A model generated the notes under the pieces. That model was not told the origin of the DNA, did no database searches, and was given only the letters and a program-made list of their open reading frames with translations. Shown here piece after piece: positions 1-9,273 of a stretch of 64,000 bases of DNA (position 1 is its first letter; every line of letters starts with the position of its first letter). The DNA is from Elusimicrobiota bacterium (GTDB lineage Bacteria; Elusimicrobiota; Elusimicrobia; UBA1565; UBA9628), in NCBI GenBank assembly GCA_016191335.1, contig JACPOW010000090.1:1-64000 (forward strand), read 5' to 3'. A program made the translations under genes and the position numbers.

Positions 1-37
1 CCGGTTCTCGGCCGCCTATTCTACCGCTTCACCCTCA

Positions 38-119
38 GGTTTTCGCGAAGCGAAAACCCTGGCGCCGCAAGGCGCCATGCCGTTTAAGCGCCGGTATCAA
101 CTCGGTCCAGGACCGAGTT
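38..119. repeat. three successive perfect hairpins
   Basis: Three inverted repeats follow one another upstream of the rimP promoter: 38-46 with 50-58 (9 bp, loop GAA), 61-66 with 71-76 (GGCGCC, loop GCAA) and 99-107 with 111-119 (9 bp, loop CAG). None is followed by a T run, so they do not look like intrinsic terminators. They may be the 3' end of an upstream transcript or a dispersed repeat. I see no gene in 1-141. Confidence 0.5.
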
Positions 120-141
120 CAAAACCCCGTGAACTTGGAGC

Positions 142-172
142 TTGACATCCGCCCCTCAATCCGTGCTATACT
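142..172 (+). promoter_or_regulatory. sigma70-type promoter of the rimP-nusA-infB operon
   Basis: A perfect TTGACA (142-147) and a TATACT -10 (167-172) preceded by TGC give an extended -10 promoter. The spacer is 19 bp, longer than the usual 17, which the TG element can offset. The predicted start is near 179, giving a leader of about 93 bases before rimP. Confidence 0.75.
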
Positions 173-181
173 ATGGTTGTT

Positions 182-248
182 CGCCTCCCAACGTCTTGGG
201 GGGCGCGCTTTCTTAAGGAGTGGCTGCCGTGTTGAGCCACTTTTTTTA
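182..248 (+). promoter_or_regulatory. rimP leader with a terminator-like attenuator
   Basis: The leader can form a 10-bp hairpin (182-191 with 196-205, loop CGTC). A second hairpin follows, AGTGGCT (219-225) with AGCCACT (235-241), running straight into seven T residues (241-247). The second element has the form of an intrinsic terminator between the promoter and the first gene. It would let the operon, which encodes the termination factor NusA, be attenuated. The hairpins are visible; the regulatory role is inferred. Confidence 0.6.
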
Positions 249-271
249 TTGAGTTTTATTGGATTAAGACC

Positions 272-742
272 ATGGACGCCAAAGAGATCGAAGCGCTTCT
301 GACCCCCCTCATCGAGCAGGAAGGCGGCGAGTTGGTGGACCTCCAGTGGCGCAAGGAAGGCCCCCAGTGGGTCCTGCGCCTGTTCCTGGACAAGCCGAAC
401 GGGATCACGCTGGACGACTGCGCGTACTTCTCGGACCGGGTCGGGGCGACCTTGGACGAAGGCGACAAGATCACGAAGTCGTACGTGCTCGAGGTGTCCT
501 CCCCGGGCCTCGACCGCGTGATCAAGAAGGACAAGGATTTCGAGCGCTTCGCGGGCAAGCCCGTGAAGCTGCGGCTGAAGCTCCCGGAGAACGGCCAGCG
601 CCGCTTCGCCGGGGTGTTGAAGGGCCTGAACGAGGGCAAGGTCTCCGTCCAGGTGGAGAAGGAACTGAAGGCGTTCGCCCGCGAGAACATCGACGAGCTC
701 CGGCTCGACGACTCCGCCGCGGTCGATTTCTCGGAGGATTGA
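272..742 (+). CDS. rimP: ribosome maturation factor RimP
   Basis: A 156-residue protein of normal RimP (YhbC/DUF150) length, needed for maturation of the 30S subunit. The N-terminal half has the expected LLTPLIEQEGGELVDLQW opening and a DDCAYFSDRVG segment. The middle holds the conserved VLEVSSPGLDRVIK signature near residues 72-85. The C-terminal part is the SH3-like domain. The ATG at 272 is the first start after the leader; its Shine-Dalgarno is weak (GGATTAAG). nusA starts 4 bases after the stop, the usual order of this operon. Identification is secure. Confidence 0.95.
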   Translation: MDAKEIEALLTPLIEQEGGELVDLQWRKEGPQWVLRLFLDKPNGITLDDCAYFSDRVGATLDEGDKITKSYVLEVSSPGLDRVIKKDKDFERFAGKPVKLRLKLPENGQRRFAGVLKGLNEGKVSVQVEKELKAFARENIDELRLDDSAAVDFSED

Positions 743-746
743 TCTT

Positions 747-1997
<1,251 letters not shown>

Positions 1998-2027
1998 GCC
2001 TAGGCCCCGCCTAGGCCCCCGCCAATT

Positions 2028-2036
2028 TGCTATAAT
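2028..2036 (+). promoter_or_regulatory. extended -10 promoter directly before infB
   Basis: TGC followed by a perfect TATAAT (2031-2036) lies 9 bases before the infB ATG. No -35 is evident. The predicted transcription start is near 2043, giving an almost leaderless infB transcript separate from the rimP promoter. Identical spacing recurs before other genes here, which raises confidence. Confidence 0.6.
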
Positions 2037-2045
2037 CGTCCGGTA

Positions 2046-4610
2046 ATGGAAAAAAAGACCACGAAAAAGACTCCGGCGAAGAAGCCCGCCGCCGCGAAAC
2101 CCGCGGCCGCCAAGGCCAAGGCCGCCCCCAAGAAAGCCGCCGCCAAGGGCACGGCCGCCGAAGTCCGCACGACGCAGGAGGAGGGCTCGATCGCGCCTCC
2201 CACCGCCAACCTGGTCTCCGCGTTCGCGATGTTCAAGAAGCGCAACGTGTCCACCGCCGGTCCGACGGTGACGCGCCTCGCCGCCGGCGCCGCGCTGCCG
2301 AAGCCGCCCGCTCCGAAGCCGGTCGTCCCCCCCGCTCCTCCCGCCGCGGCCGCGGCCGCGTCCGCGGCCCCCGCGCCCGTCGCGCCCGCGAAGCCCGTCG
2401 TCCCCGGCGCGCCCGTCGCGCCGAAGCCTCCCGTCCCCGGCGCGCCGGTCACGATCAAGCCCGCCGTCCCGGGCGCCGTGCCGCCGAAGCCCGCCGCGCC
2501 CGTCGCCGGCGCGCCCGCGGCCCCCGTCGCGCCGAAGCCCGCCGTCCCCGGCGCGCCGGTGCCGCCCGCGCAGAAGCCGCCGACGACCGGCGCGCTGCCG
2601 CCCATGCCGCCGAAGCCCGGCACGTCCGGCCCGCAGAAGCCCGTCATCCTGCGCCCCGGGGCGATCACGATTCGCCCGCAGATGACCCCGCGCCCCGGCG
2701 CGCCGCGCCCGCCGATGCCCGGCCAGCGCCCCGGCCAGCACCGCCCGGGCCAGGGAGGCGGCAACCGCCCCCAGCACCAGAACCGTCCGGCCGCGCCCGT
2801 CGCGAAGCCGCTCGAGCCCGGCCAGAAGCCCGCGCTCAAGAAGATCAAAGTGTCGTCGATGATCACCGTCCGCGAGCTCTCCGAGAAGATGGAGATCAAG
2901 ACGAACGACGTCATCAAGAAGCTGATGGGCCTGGGCATCTTCGCCACGATCAACCAGCGCCTCGACACCGAGGCCGCGCAGGTCGTCGCCTCCGACTTCG
3001 GCTTCGAGCTCGAGGTCGTCGCGATGTACAAAGAAGAGGAGCTCGCGGTCGTCAAGGCCGAGAAGGAGGACCCCGCCAAGCTCAAGTCCCGCCCCCCCGT
3101 GATCACCATCATGGGCCACGTCGACCACGGCAAGACCTCGCTGCTCGACGCCATCCGCTCGGCGAAGGTCGCCGAAGGCGAGTCCGGCGGCATCACGCAG
3201 CACATCGGCGCCTATAAGGTCCACATCGACAAGGGCGACATCGTCTTCCTCGACACGCCCGGCCACGAGGCCTTCACCGCCATGCGCGCCCGCGGCACCA
3301 AGGTCACCGACATCGTCGTCCTCGTCGTCTCCGCCACCGACGGCATCATGCCGCAGACCATCGAGGCCGTCGACCACGCCAAGGCCGCCGGCGTGCCCAT
3401 CGTCATCGCGGTCAACAAGATCGACCTGCCCGGCGCCAACCCGCAGAAGATCCGCCAGGACCTCTCCGGCATCGGCCTCCAGCCCGAGGAATGGGGCGGC
3501 AAGAACATCTTCGTCGACGTCTCCGCGAAGAAGCGCCTCAACCTCGACAAGCTCCTCGAGTCCCTGGCCCTCCAGGCCGAGATCCTCGAGCTCAAGGCCA
3601 ACCCGGACCGCCCCGCCTACGGCGCCGTCCTCGAGGCCAAGATGGACCCGAAGCGCGGCGCCGTCGCGACCGTGCTCGTCCAGGCCGGCACGCTCAAGCT
3701 CGGCGACGCGTTCGTCGCGGGCCTGGCGCACGGCAAGATCAAGGCCCTCGTCGACGACAACGGCAAGCGCATCGAGTCCGCCGGCCCCGCGACCCCCGTC
3801 GAGATCCTCGGCGTCATGGGCACGCCCCAGGCCGGTGACGCCTTCACCGTCGTCGACAACGAGAAGGCCGCCCGCGACATCGCCGAGAAGCGGCGCCTGA
3901 TCCACCGCGAGCAGACGATGGCCCACCAGAAGCACATGACGCTCGTGGGCCTGCGCTCCGCGATGAGCACCGGCGCGTCCAAGGCCAAGGACCTCAACAT
4001 CCTCCTCAAGGCCGACGTGCAGGGCTCGCTGCAGGCGCTGCGCGACTCCCTCGAGGGCCTGTCCACGACCGAGTGCCGCGTGCGCATCATCCACGGCGCC
4101 ATCGGCAACGCCAACGAGTCGGACATCCTGCTCGCCTCCGCCTCCGACGCGGTCACCTTGCTCTTCAACGCCGAGGTCGAGCCGCGCGCGGCCGAGCTCG
4201 CCGAGCGCGAGGGCGTCGAGGTCCGCAAGTACCAGGTCATCTACGACCTCATCGAGGACGTGAAGGCGGCCCTCGAAGGCCTGCTCGCTCCCGAGATCGT
4301 CGACGTCGTCGTCGGCAAGGGCGAGGTCAAGGCGCTGTTCAAGGTCAAGACCGGCGTCATCGCCGGCTCCGCCATCCGCGACGGCAAGGCCACCCGCGGC
4401 GGCCACATCCGCGTCCTCCGCGACGGCAAGACGCTGCACACCGGCAAGATCACCACCTTGCGCCACTTCAAGGACGACGTCAAGGAGATCGAGAAGGGCC
4501 AGGAGTGCGGCATCGGCACCGAGGGCTTCAACGACTTCGCCGTCGGCGACCTGCTCGAGTTCTTCGTCAAGGAATCGCGCACGCGGCGACTGTCCCAGTC
4601 GCCGCGCTAA
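2046..4610 (+). CDS. infB: translation initiation factor IF-2
   Basis: An 854-residue GTPase that places fMet-tRNA on the 30S subunit. Residues 1-265 form a long Lys/Ala/Pro-rich low-complexity region. An IF2N-like segment follows (about 278-330, [20 protein letters not shown]). The G domain has GHVDHGKT at about 357, DTPGH at about 403 and NKID at about 457. The C-terminal part carries domains II, III and IV. The ATG at 2046 lacks a Shine-Dalgarno but is preceded by its own -10, so it may be translated from a leaderless mRNA. It lies between nusA and rbfA, the standard order. Confidence 0.97.
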   Translation: MEKKTTKKTPAKKPAAAKPAAAKAKAAPKKAAAKGTAAEVRTTQEEGSIAPPTANLVSAFAMFKKRNVSTAGPTVTRLAAGAALPKPPAPKPVVPPAPPAAAAAASAAPAPVAPAKPVVPGAPVAPKPPVPGAPVTIKPAVPGAVPPKPAAPVAGAPAAPVAPKPAVPGAPVPPAQKPPTTGALPPMPPKPGTSGPQKPVILRPGAITIRPQMTPRPGAPRPPMPGQRPGQHRPGQGGGNRPQHQNRPAAPVAKPLEPGQKPALKKIKVSSMITVRELSEKMEIKTNDVIKKLMGLGIFATINQRLDTEAAQVVASDFGFELEVVAMYKEEELAVVKAEKEDPAKLKSRPPVITIMGHVDHGKTSLLDAIRSAKVAEGESGGITQHIGAYKVHIDKGDIVFLDTPGHEAFTAMRARGTKVTDIVVLVVSATDGIMPQTIEAVDHAKAAGVPIVIAVNKIDLPGANPQKIRQDLSGIGLQPEEWGGKNIFVDVSAKKRLNLDKLLESLALQAEILELKANPDRPAYGAVLEAKMDPKRGAVATVLVQAGTLKLGDAFVAGLAHGKIKALVDDNGKRIESAGPATPVEILGVMGTPQAGDAFTVVDNEKAARDIAEKRRLIHREQTMAHQKHMTLVGLRSAMSTGASKAKDLNILLKADVQGSLQALRDSLEGLSTTECRVRIIHGAIGNANESDILLASASDAVTLLFNAEVEPRAAELAEREGVEVRKYQVIYDLIEDVKAALEGLLAPEIVDVVVGKGEVKALFKVKTGVIAGSAIRDGKATRGGHIRVLRDGKTLHTGKITTLRHFKDDVKEIEKGQECGIGTEGFNDFAVGDLLEFFVKESRTRRLSQSPR

Positions 4611-4619
4611 TAGGCGGCC

Positions 4620-4970
4620 ATGTTCGAGAGAAACGACCGGCTTCGCGAGCTTTATAAAGAGCTCGTCTCCACGCACCTGCGCGAGGTCAAGGACCCCGGC
4701 CTCGTCGGCTTCATCACGGTCACCGACGTGGACCTGTCCCACGACCGCAAGACGCTCAAGGTCTTCTACTCGATCCTGGGCACCGACGCGGAGCGCGAGC
4801 GCGCCGCGGCGGCCCTCGAGCGCGCCGCCCCGTACCTGCGCGAGCTCATCAAGAAGAAAGTCTCGGTGAAGACCATCCCGAACCTGCTCTTCACCTACGA
4901 CAACACGCCGAAGAAGGCGTCGCGCATCGACGAGCTCCTCAACAAGCTCGAGAAGGAAAAGAACCAGTGA
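4620..4970 (+). CDS. rbfA: 30S ribosome-binding factor RbfA
   Basis: A 116-residue KH-fold protein for late 16S rRNA processing and cold adaptation. It shows the family opening RNDRLRELYKELVSTHLREVKDPGL and the strand VTDVDLSHDRKTLKVFYS. The ATG at 4620 follows the infB stop by 9 bases, with a weak purine tract. Its stop overlaps the truB start in GTGA, so the two are translationally coupled. Length and order are normal. Confidence 0.93.
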   Translation: MFERNDRLRELYKELVSTHLREVKDPGLVGFITVTDVDLSHDRKTLKVFYSILGTDAERERAAAALERAAPYLRELIKKKVSVKTIPNLLFTYDNTPKKASRIDELLNKLEKEKNQ

Positions 4971-5707
4971 CGGGCGCGGGCGGCGTCCCCGTCGCCGGGA
5001 TGCTCCTGATCGACAAGCCCGCGGGCTGGACCTCCCACGACTGCGTGGCCGTTCTGCGCAAGCTCTTCCCCCGCGGCACCAAGGTCGGCCACACGGGCAC
5101 CCTCGACCCCCTCGCGACGGGCCTCCTGGTGGCGCTGATCGGCCCCTGCACGAAGCTCCAGGCGCGCCTGCAGGGCATGGACAAGACCTACTCGGGCACC
5201 ATCCGCCTCGGGGTCAAGACCGACACCGGCGACATCACCGGCAAGACCGTCGAGGAGAAGGCTCTCCCGGCCCTGGACCTCGCCCGCCTGAAGGCCGAGT
5301 GCGCCGCCCTCGTCGGCACCGTGGACGCCCCCGCCCCGGCCTACTCCGCGGTGAAGCATCAGGGCCGTCCCCTGTACGAGTACGCCCGCAAAGGCCTGGA
5401 GGTGCCGGTGAAGGCCCGCCAGTCCGTGGTCCATTCCTGGGAGGCCCTGTCCTGGGACGCCCCCGAGCTGACGCATCGCCTGAGCTGCGAGAGCGGGACC
5501 TACGTCAGGACCCTCGCGGAGGTCCTCGGCGACAAGCTGGGCTGCGGCGGGACCGTCTCCACCTTGCGCCGCGAGTCCGTGGGCCCGTTCCTTCTCGCCG
5601 ACGCCCTGCCGCTCGACGGGATCCGCGCCTTGCCCGCCGCCGAGCTCGCCCAGCGACTGCTGGCCTCCCTCCCGGTCCTCGAGAAGGCCCTCAAAGCCAA
5701 GCCATGA
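4967..5707 (+). CDS. truB: tRNA pseudouridine-55 synthase TruB
   Basis: Makes pseudouridine 55 in the T loop of tRNAs. The catalytic motif GTLDPLATG is present, with the nucleophile Asp near residue 47, and the N-terminal LLIDKPAGWTSHD motif is clear. At 246 residues it is shorter than the roughly 300-residue enzymes that carry a full C-terminal PUA domain; that domain seems reduced or absent. The start is GTG at 4967, overlapping the rbfA stop (GTGA). Its own stop overlaps the next gene by ATGA. Confidence 0.93.
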   Translation: MTGAGGVPVAGMLLIDKPAGWTSHDCVAVLRKLFPRGTKVGHTGTLDPLATGLLVALIGPCTKLQARLQGMDKTYSGTIRLGVKTDTGDITGKTVEEKALPALDLARLKAECAALVGTVDAPAPAYSAVKHQGRPLYEYARKGLEVPVKARQSVVHSWEALSWDAPELTHRLSCESGTYVRTLAEVLGDKLGCGGTVSTLRRESVGPFLLADALPLDGIRALPAAELAQRLLASLPVLEKALKAKP

Positions 5708-6087
5708 TCACCGTGCGCGGCCGCGTGGTCCGCGGCGTGCGGGTCGGACGCAAGCTCGGCTTCCCCACGGCCAACGTCAAGGTCCCCGCCTCGGCTCGCC
5801 CGCCGAAGGGCGTCTGGAGGGTCCTGGCGAAGGGCACCACGCTCGGCGAGCGCCTCGGCGCCTGCAACGTCGGCGTGCGGCCCACGCTCGGCGGCGTCCG
5901 TCTCGTCGTCGAGGTGCATATCCCCGGCTTCCGCGGGAACCTGTACGGCCGCACCCTGACGCTCCGCTTCCTCTCCAAGATCCGTTCCGAGCGCCGCTTC
6001 CCCTCGCTGGCGGCGCTCAAGGCCCAGATCCGCAAGGACGTGGCGGCCTTGAACCGACGGTCCCCGTACGCTACAATGAACGCATGA
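5704..6087 (+). CDS. stand-alone riboflavin kinase
   Basis: A 127-residue protein in a different frame from truB, starting at the ATG that overlaps the truB stop (ATGA). It matches only the riboflavin kinase half of RibF: VVRGVRVGRKLGFPTANV (PTAN motif binding ATP and Mg), then GVWRVL, NVGVRPT and VEVHIPGF.GNLYGRTLTLRF. It should phosphorylate riboflavin to FMN. The FMN adenylyltransferase domain, normally fused at the N terminus and normally next to truB, is missing here. Its stop overlaps the next ATG (ATGA). Family assignment is sure; whether a separate FAD synthetase exists elsewhere is unknown. Confidence 0.88.
   Translation: MITVRGRVVRGVRVGRKLGFPTANVKVPASARPPKGVWRVLAKGTTLGERLGACNVGVRPTLGGVRLVVEVHIPGFRGNLYGRTLTLRFLSKIRSERRFPSLAALKAQIRKDVAALNRRSPYATMNA
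6049..6077 (+). promoter_or_regulatory. promoter inside the riboflavin kinase gene, start at the next ATG
   Basis: TTGAAC (6049-6054), a 17-bp spacer and TACAAT (6072-6077) make a near-consensus promoter within the end of the kinase gene. The predicted start is 6084, the A of the next ATG. Confidence 0.55.
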
Positions 6088-6269
6088 CCACGCTCAACGC
6101 CGACGGGAACATCCTCGGGCGCCTCGGCGCCATCGCCCTTCTCGTCGCCGCCGGCTACGGCCTCCACCGCCTGAACTGCTCCGGCGGCATGTGCCCGCTG
6201 ATGAAGACTGACTCGTGCTGCGCCGACGCCGCCAGGACCGCCGTTCCCGCGCCCGTCCCCGCCAAGTAA
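6084..6269 (+). CDS. small Cys-containing membrane protein
   Basis: A 61-residue protein with one hydrophobic segment (about 10-28, ILGRLGAIALLVAAGYGL). A short exposed tail follows with LNCSGGMCPLMKTDSCC and a Pro/Ala end. The four cysteines could bind metal or form disulfides. The ATG overlaps the riboflavin kinase stop (ATGA) and also sits exactly at the predicted start of an internal promoter. It may thus be made both as the operon end and from a leaderless mRNA. I do not recognise the family. Confidence 0.6.
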   Translation: MTTLNADGNILGRLGAIALLVAAGYGLHRLNCSGGMCPLMKTDSCCADAARTAVPAPVPAK

Positions 6270-6286
6270 CCGGTTGCGGGCGATGT

Positions 6287-6829
6287 TTAGGCTTTAACGA
6301 CGAAGTCGCCCGGCACGAATATATCCCAATTGGAAAGGATCGGCGTATAGCTCGGATCGGTGCTCGGCTTCATGTTCCCGCGGTGGCATAGAATGTCCAA
6401 CTGATAGCCGTTGCTGAAGAGTATGGTGAGGTCGTAAAAGGGGCTGGTGACTTTGACTGATTTCAACGTCGAGCCCGCCAGCATTCTCCGGATGCTCGAT
6501 CTCCTTTTCAACTGCTCCTTGAGCGGAGCGCCGTTATCCTCGCAGTCGGCGCTCGTCAGGACGATATCCCCCCCCTTCGATATGCGCCAGGAGGTCCAGA
6601 CCAATAGAGAGAACTCAGGATCATTTTCGCGGAGATATCTCGGCCCCAAGGCCTCAAGTCTCTTCAGACGCGTAGACCCGGAAGGAGGGCGCGTTTTTTT
6701 GACCATTCTCCCCAGGTACAAGTTAAAAGAGCTCCCAACATTCCGCCCAGAAACGACGTGCCAGCAAGGTTTGCCAACGAGACTTCTCAACGTGCGTTTG
6801 GCCGTCTCTCCTGCTGATTTATCAGTCAC
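6287..6829 (-). CDS. hypothetical protein, possible partner of the upstream secreted protein
   Basis: A 180-residue soluble protein without signal peptide. The layout is LVGKPCWHVVSGRNVGSSFNLYLG, then a WTSWRI strand, a TSADCEDNG turn, LAGSTLKSVKV and LTILFSNGYQLDI. Such small beta-rich proteins often act as immunity or accessory proteins (resembling families such as DUF6188, from memory). It overlaps the upstream secreted gene by ATGA, so the two are cotranscribed and coupled. The base composition is clearly more AT-rich than its neighbours, which suggests transfer. The function is not shown by the sequence. Confidence 0.6.
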   Translation of the reverse strand: MTDKSAGETAKRTLRSLVGKPCWHVVSGRNVGSSFNLYLGRMVKKTRPPSGSTRLKRLEALGPRYLRENDPEFSLLVWTSWRISKGGDIVLTSADCEDNGAPLKEQLKRRSSIRRMLAGSTLKSVKVTSPFYDLTILFSNGYQLDILCHRGNMKPSTDPSYTPILSNWDIFVPGDFVVKA

Positions 6830-7898
6830 GGATACCCCCTCTTCGTGGGGGACAACGATATTCCCCTCTCATCGCGATCTCTCTCGCGATCAATTCGATT
6901 TCCTCTTCTTCGTACTGTTGGTTGGTGATCAGATCATGCAGATGCTGGCGCTGACATTCATCAAGCTTATACTTCCTCACGAGGTAATCGATGAATTTGA
7001 TGTCCGCTTTGCGATGGTTCGACATGGCCTTGATCAACCGCTGGTTGAAATCTTGGACTTTGCCTTCCCATAGTCCGACTTTCCCGCCCCACTCGTTCGA
7101 TTTGGCGGCCGTGGGATAGTATAGTTCGTTGTTGTACTTCTCGACCGCCGTTTTAAACTCCGCGAACATCGCGTCGCGTCGCTGTACTAGCGGGAGAAGC
7201 CGTTTTTGTTCATTTATACACCAGTCATAAATGGTCTGTTCCACCGTGCCGCTACAGGTGGCTTTCCAAGCAACGATCGCGGGCTCAAGCCGGTCGATTT
7301 CCGCCTTGACGCGGCAGCCCTGGGCGTCCAGATCGTTGACGGCATTTTCCACCTTCCCCCAGTCCTCGGCGATTTCCTTCCCCTGGTTTAAAAGATTCTC
7401 CTGCCAGAGATGCAGTCCGGACCATTCGCCCAGATATTTCTGCCGCTGAGGATTGTCGAGCCTTCCGAATCGGGGATCGGCAAGATGTTGTTTCCCTTCA
7501 TTGAAAATCGGATTCTCGTCGCTGCTTGGAGCTACCCCCGTTCCCGGGGTCATCGGCAAAAGCCCGCACCCGCGCAGGATCGGAGCAGGGGTTTGAGCGG
7601 CCGAAGGAGCGGGCAAGGTCGCCGAAATCATCGCGACAGGGACTCCTGCCGCGGTGGGAACAGCCGCGACCTGAGACCCTGTCGTCGCGAAATTGGAAGT
7701 GATAAAGCCTTTATTCCAGTAAACGCCGCGCAGGCTGCTGCGATCTGAGGACTGAGAGATGGAAATACGCCCGACCCGCGAGGGGCGATCATTGCTCGCC
7801 TGCTGTGCTCGGCCCAGAGCGGGGCGAAAGCTGAATGCGAAAAGCACGCCCCATAACGCTGCGGGCGGGAAGCGGCGTAGGCATTTCATCGGCTTCAT
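6822..7898 (-). CDS. secreted coiled-coil protein, possible toxin-like C terminus
   Basis: A 358-residue protein with an N-terminal signal (LWGVLFAFSFRPALGRAQ) and a low-complexity Ala/Pro region. A long helical section follows (about 145-290) with two Cys-containing helices. The end, roughly NHRKADIKFIDYLVRKYKL...LHDLITNQQYEEEEIELIAREIA, has the look of small C-terminal helical domains of secreted toxins. GGAGAG lies 7 bases before the ATG and a promoter lies at 7960-7988. It is coupled to the 180-residue gene behind it. AT-richer than the surroundings. The toxin idea is inference only. Confidence 0.6.
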   Translation of the reverse strand: MKPMKCLRRFPPAALWGVLFAFSFRPALGRAQQASNDRPSRVGRISISQSSDRSSLRGVYWNKGFITSNFATTGSQVAAVPTAAGVPVAMISATLPAPSAAQTPAPILRGCGLLPMTPGTGVAPSSDENPIFNEGKQHLADPRFGRLDNPQRQKYLGEWSGLHLWQENLLNQGKEIAEDWGKVENAVNDLDAQGCRVKAEIDRLEPAIVAWKATCSGTVEQTIYDWCINEQKRLLPLVQRRDAMFAEFKTAVEKYNNELYYPTAAKSNEWGGKVGLWEGKVQDFNQRLIKAMSNHRKADIKFIDYLVRKYKLDECQRQHLHDLITNQQYEEEEIELIAREIAMRGEYRCPPRRGGIRD

Positions 7899-7959
7899 AA
7901 GTACACTCTCCGCGCAGGGCGGTTACCCTTAGGGCGCGCATTTGGCGCTCTTGCGTCGG

Positions 7960-7988
7960 ATTATAACTCGCTCCCGGTTTCCCAGTAA
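7960..7988 (-). promoter_or_regulatory. promoter of the 7898-6287 gene pair
   Basis: On the minus strand, TTACTG (7983-7988), a 17-bp spacer and a perfect TATAAT (7960-7965) give a start near 7953 and a leader of about 55 bases with a Shine-Dalgarno. The rest of the 241-base gap 7899-8139 holds only the promoter of the + gene; a minus-strand reading frame across 8034-7789 has no recognisable content. Confidence 0.55.
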
Positions 7989-8128
7989 GGGCCGCATGAC
8001 CCATATTGGTGAAGTTATAAGACCCATGCGCCAACTCCTCCCCGACAGAAGGGGCCGTCAGTTGCCTTACCCCTCACTTTGCGGTTATTTTCCCGCGATT
8101 CTCGACGGCGGGCGCGCTCCGGGCATGG

Positions 8129-8134
8129 TACACT
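8129..8134 (+). promoter_or_regulatory. -10 element of the acyltransferase gene
   Basis: TACACT ends 6 bases before the GTG at 8140, so the predicted transcript starts at the start codon. No convincing -35 is seen. Confidence 0.45.
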
Positions 8135-8139
8135 GAGCG

Positions 8140-8778
8140 GTGCCCATCGTCCGCTTCCTCGTCCCCTATCTCGGGTACCTGTTCTCCTCGTTCATCAAGC
8201 TCACGACGACCTTGACCGTCGTCCGCGGCGCGATCCGCGCCAGGCTCCGCGCCGACGACCAGCGCTTCATCTACGCCTTCTGGCACCAGCGCCAGGCGTT
8301 CTTCACCGTCTCCCACCGCGGCGACGCCATGTCCATGCTCATCAGCCGGTCGGTGGACGGCGAGATGATCGCCGAGACGATCCGGCGCTGCTGCGGGGTG
8401 GCCTCGGTGCGAGGGTCCTCGTCGCGCGGCGCCTCGGACGCGGTGCGGGGGCTGATCAAGGCCTTGCGGTCCGGCCTCGACATAGGGATCACGCCCGACG
8501 GCCCCAAAGGCCCCAAGGAGGAGATCAAGGAGGGCGTCATCTACCTCGCCCAGAAGCTGGGCGTGCCCATCCTGCCCATCACCAACGCCCAGTCGAACCG
8601 CCTGATCCTCACGGGCACTTGGGACCAGTTCCAGGTCCCCATGCCCTTCGGCCGTTCCGTCGTGGTCTACGGCGAGCCCATCTTCGTCGGCCTGGCCGAC
8701 GACCTGAAGGCCAAGGCGGCGGAGCTCAAGCGCTCGCTCGACGCCATCACCCTCGAGGCCGAGGGCCTCGTCGCCTAG
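8140..8778 (+). CDS. DUF374/LpxL-like lysophospholipid acyltransferase
   Basis: A 212-residue protein of the DUF374 family, a short relative of the Kdo2-lipid A acyltransferases. Visible are an N-terminal membrane-associated helix, FIYAFWHQRQ (catalytic His), the SRSVDGEMIAETIRR block, GSSSRGASDAVRGLIKAL and the highly typical ITPDGPKGP motif near residue 125. It likely acylates a lipid A or phospholipid precursor at the inner membrane. The start is GTG at 8140, predicted leaderless. It stands alone, divergent from the AT-rich islet and convergent (4-base overlap) with the next gene. Confidence 0.82.
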   Translation: MPIVRFLVPYLGYLFSSFIKLTTTLTVVRGAIRARLRADDQRFIYAFWHQRQAFFTVSHRGDAMSMLISRSVDGEMIAETIRRCCGVASVRGSSSRGASDAVRGLIKALRSGLDIGITPDGPKGPKEEIKEGVIYLAQKLGVPILPITNAQSNRLILTGTWDQFQVPMPFGRSVVVYGEPIFVGLADDLKAKAAELKRSLDAITLEAEGLVA

Positions 8779-9272
8779 GGGCGGGCGCCGAAGCGGCGCC
8801 AGAGCGCCGCCGTCCAGAGCGCGCTGAAGGCGAAGTAGGCCCCGACGCTCGCCTCGGGGTGGGAGAGCTCGGAGGCGGCGCCGAGGTTGACGCTCAGCAT
8901 CTGGCCGAAGACGTCGAACAGGAGCATCAAGGTCGCCGCGCCGAACCACAGGAAGCTGCGCGCGAACCAGTCCAAGGTCTCCCCGCGCCGCTCCGGCGCC
9001 AGCCAGTGCTCCTTGTGCGGAAGGTTGACCCACCGGTCGGGCAGGCGGGACGGCAGGAAGGCCCCGAGCAGGAACGCGCCCGCGACGAGCAGCTCCGCCG
9101 CGACGTAAAGGCCGACGAGGAAGCCCCGGTCCATGTAGCCGTTCGGCAGGCCCTGGGCGTTGAAGTGGGACACCGCGAGGTACGGCAGGCGCCGGAAATA
9201 GAACGCCGCCTGCCCCAGGCACAGGGCCAGCGCCGCCAGGAGGACGGCGAACGGGAGCTTGTTCCTCCCCAT
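8775..9272 (-). CDS. DUF1648-like integral membrane protein
   Basis: A 165-residue protein with four likely membrane segments (about 7-25, 50-72, 108-130 and 145-160). Between the first two is VSHFNAQGLPNGYMDRG, reminiscent of the PxHxNxxGxxD motif of DUF1648/SdpI-type proteins. It begins one base after the potC stop, so it is the last gene of the long minus-strand run. Its role is unknown. Confidence 0.6.
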   Translation of the reverse strand: MGRNKLPFAVLLAALALCLGQAAFYFRRLPYLAVSHFNAQGLPNGYMDRGFLVGLYVAAELLVAGAFLLGAFLPSRLPDRWVNLPHKEHWLAPERRGETLDWFARSFLWFGAATLMLLFDVFGQMLSVNLGAASELSHPEASVGAYFAFSALWTAALWRRFGARP

Positions 9273-9273
9273 C

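Noticed and set aside
2046-2840. Repeats in the infB N terminus as a tandem-repeat element
   Set aside because: Ala/Pro/Lys low complexity is common in IF-2 N termini and keeps the reading frame.
7789-8034. An 81-codon minus-strand frame in the gap before 8140
   Set aside because: It contains the -10 and leader of the 7898 gene and overlaps that gene in another frame; no start signal or similarity.
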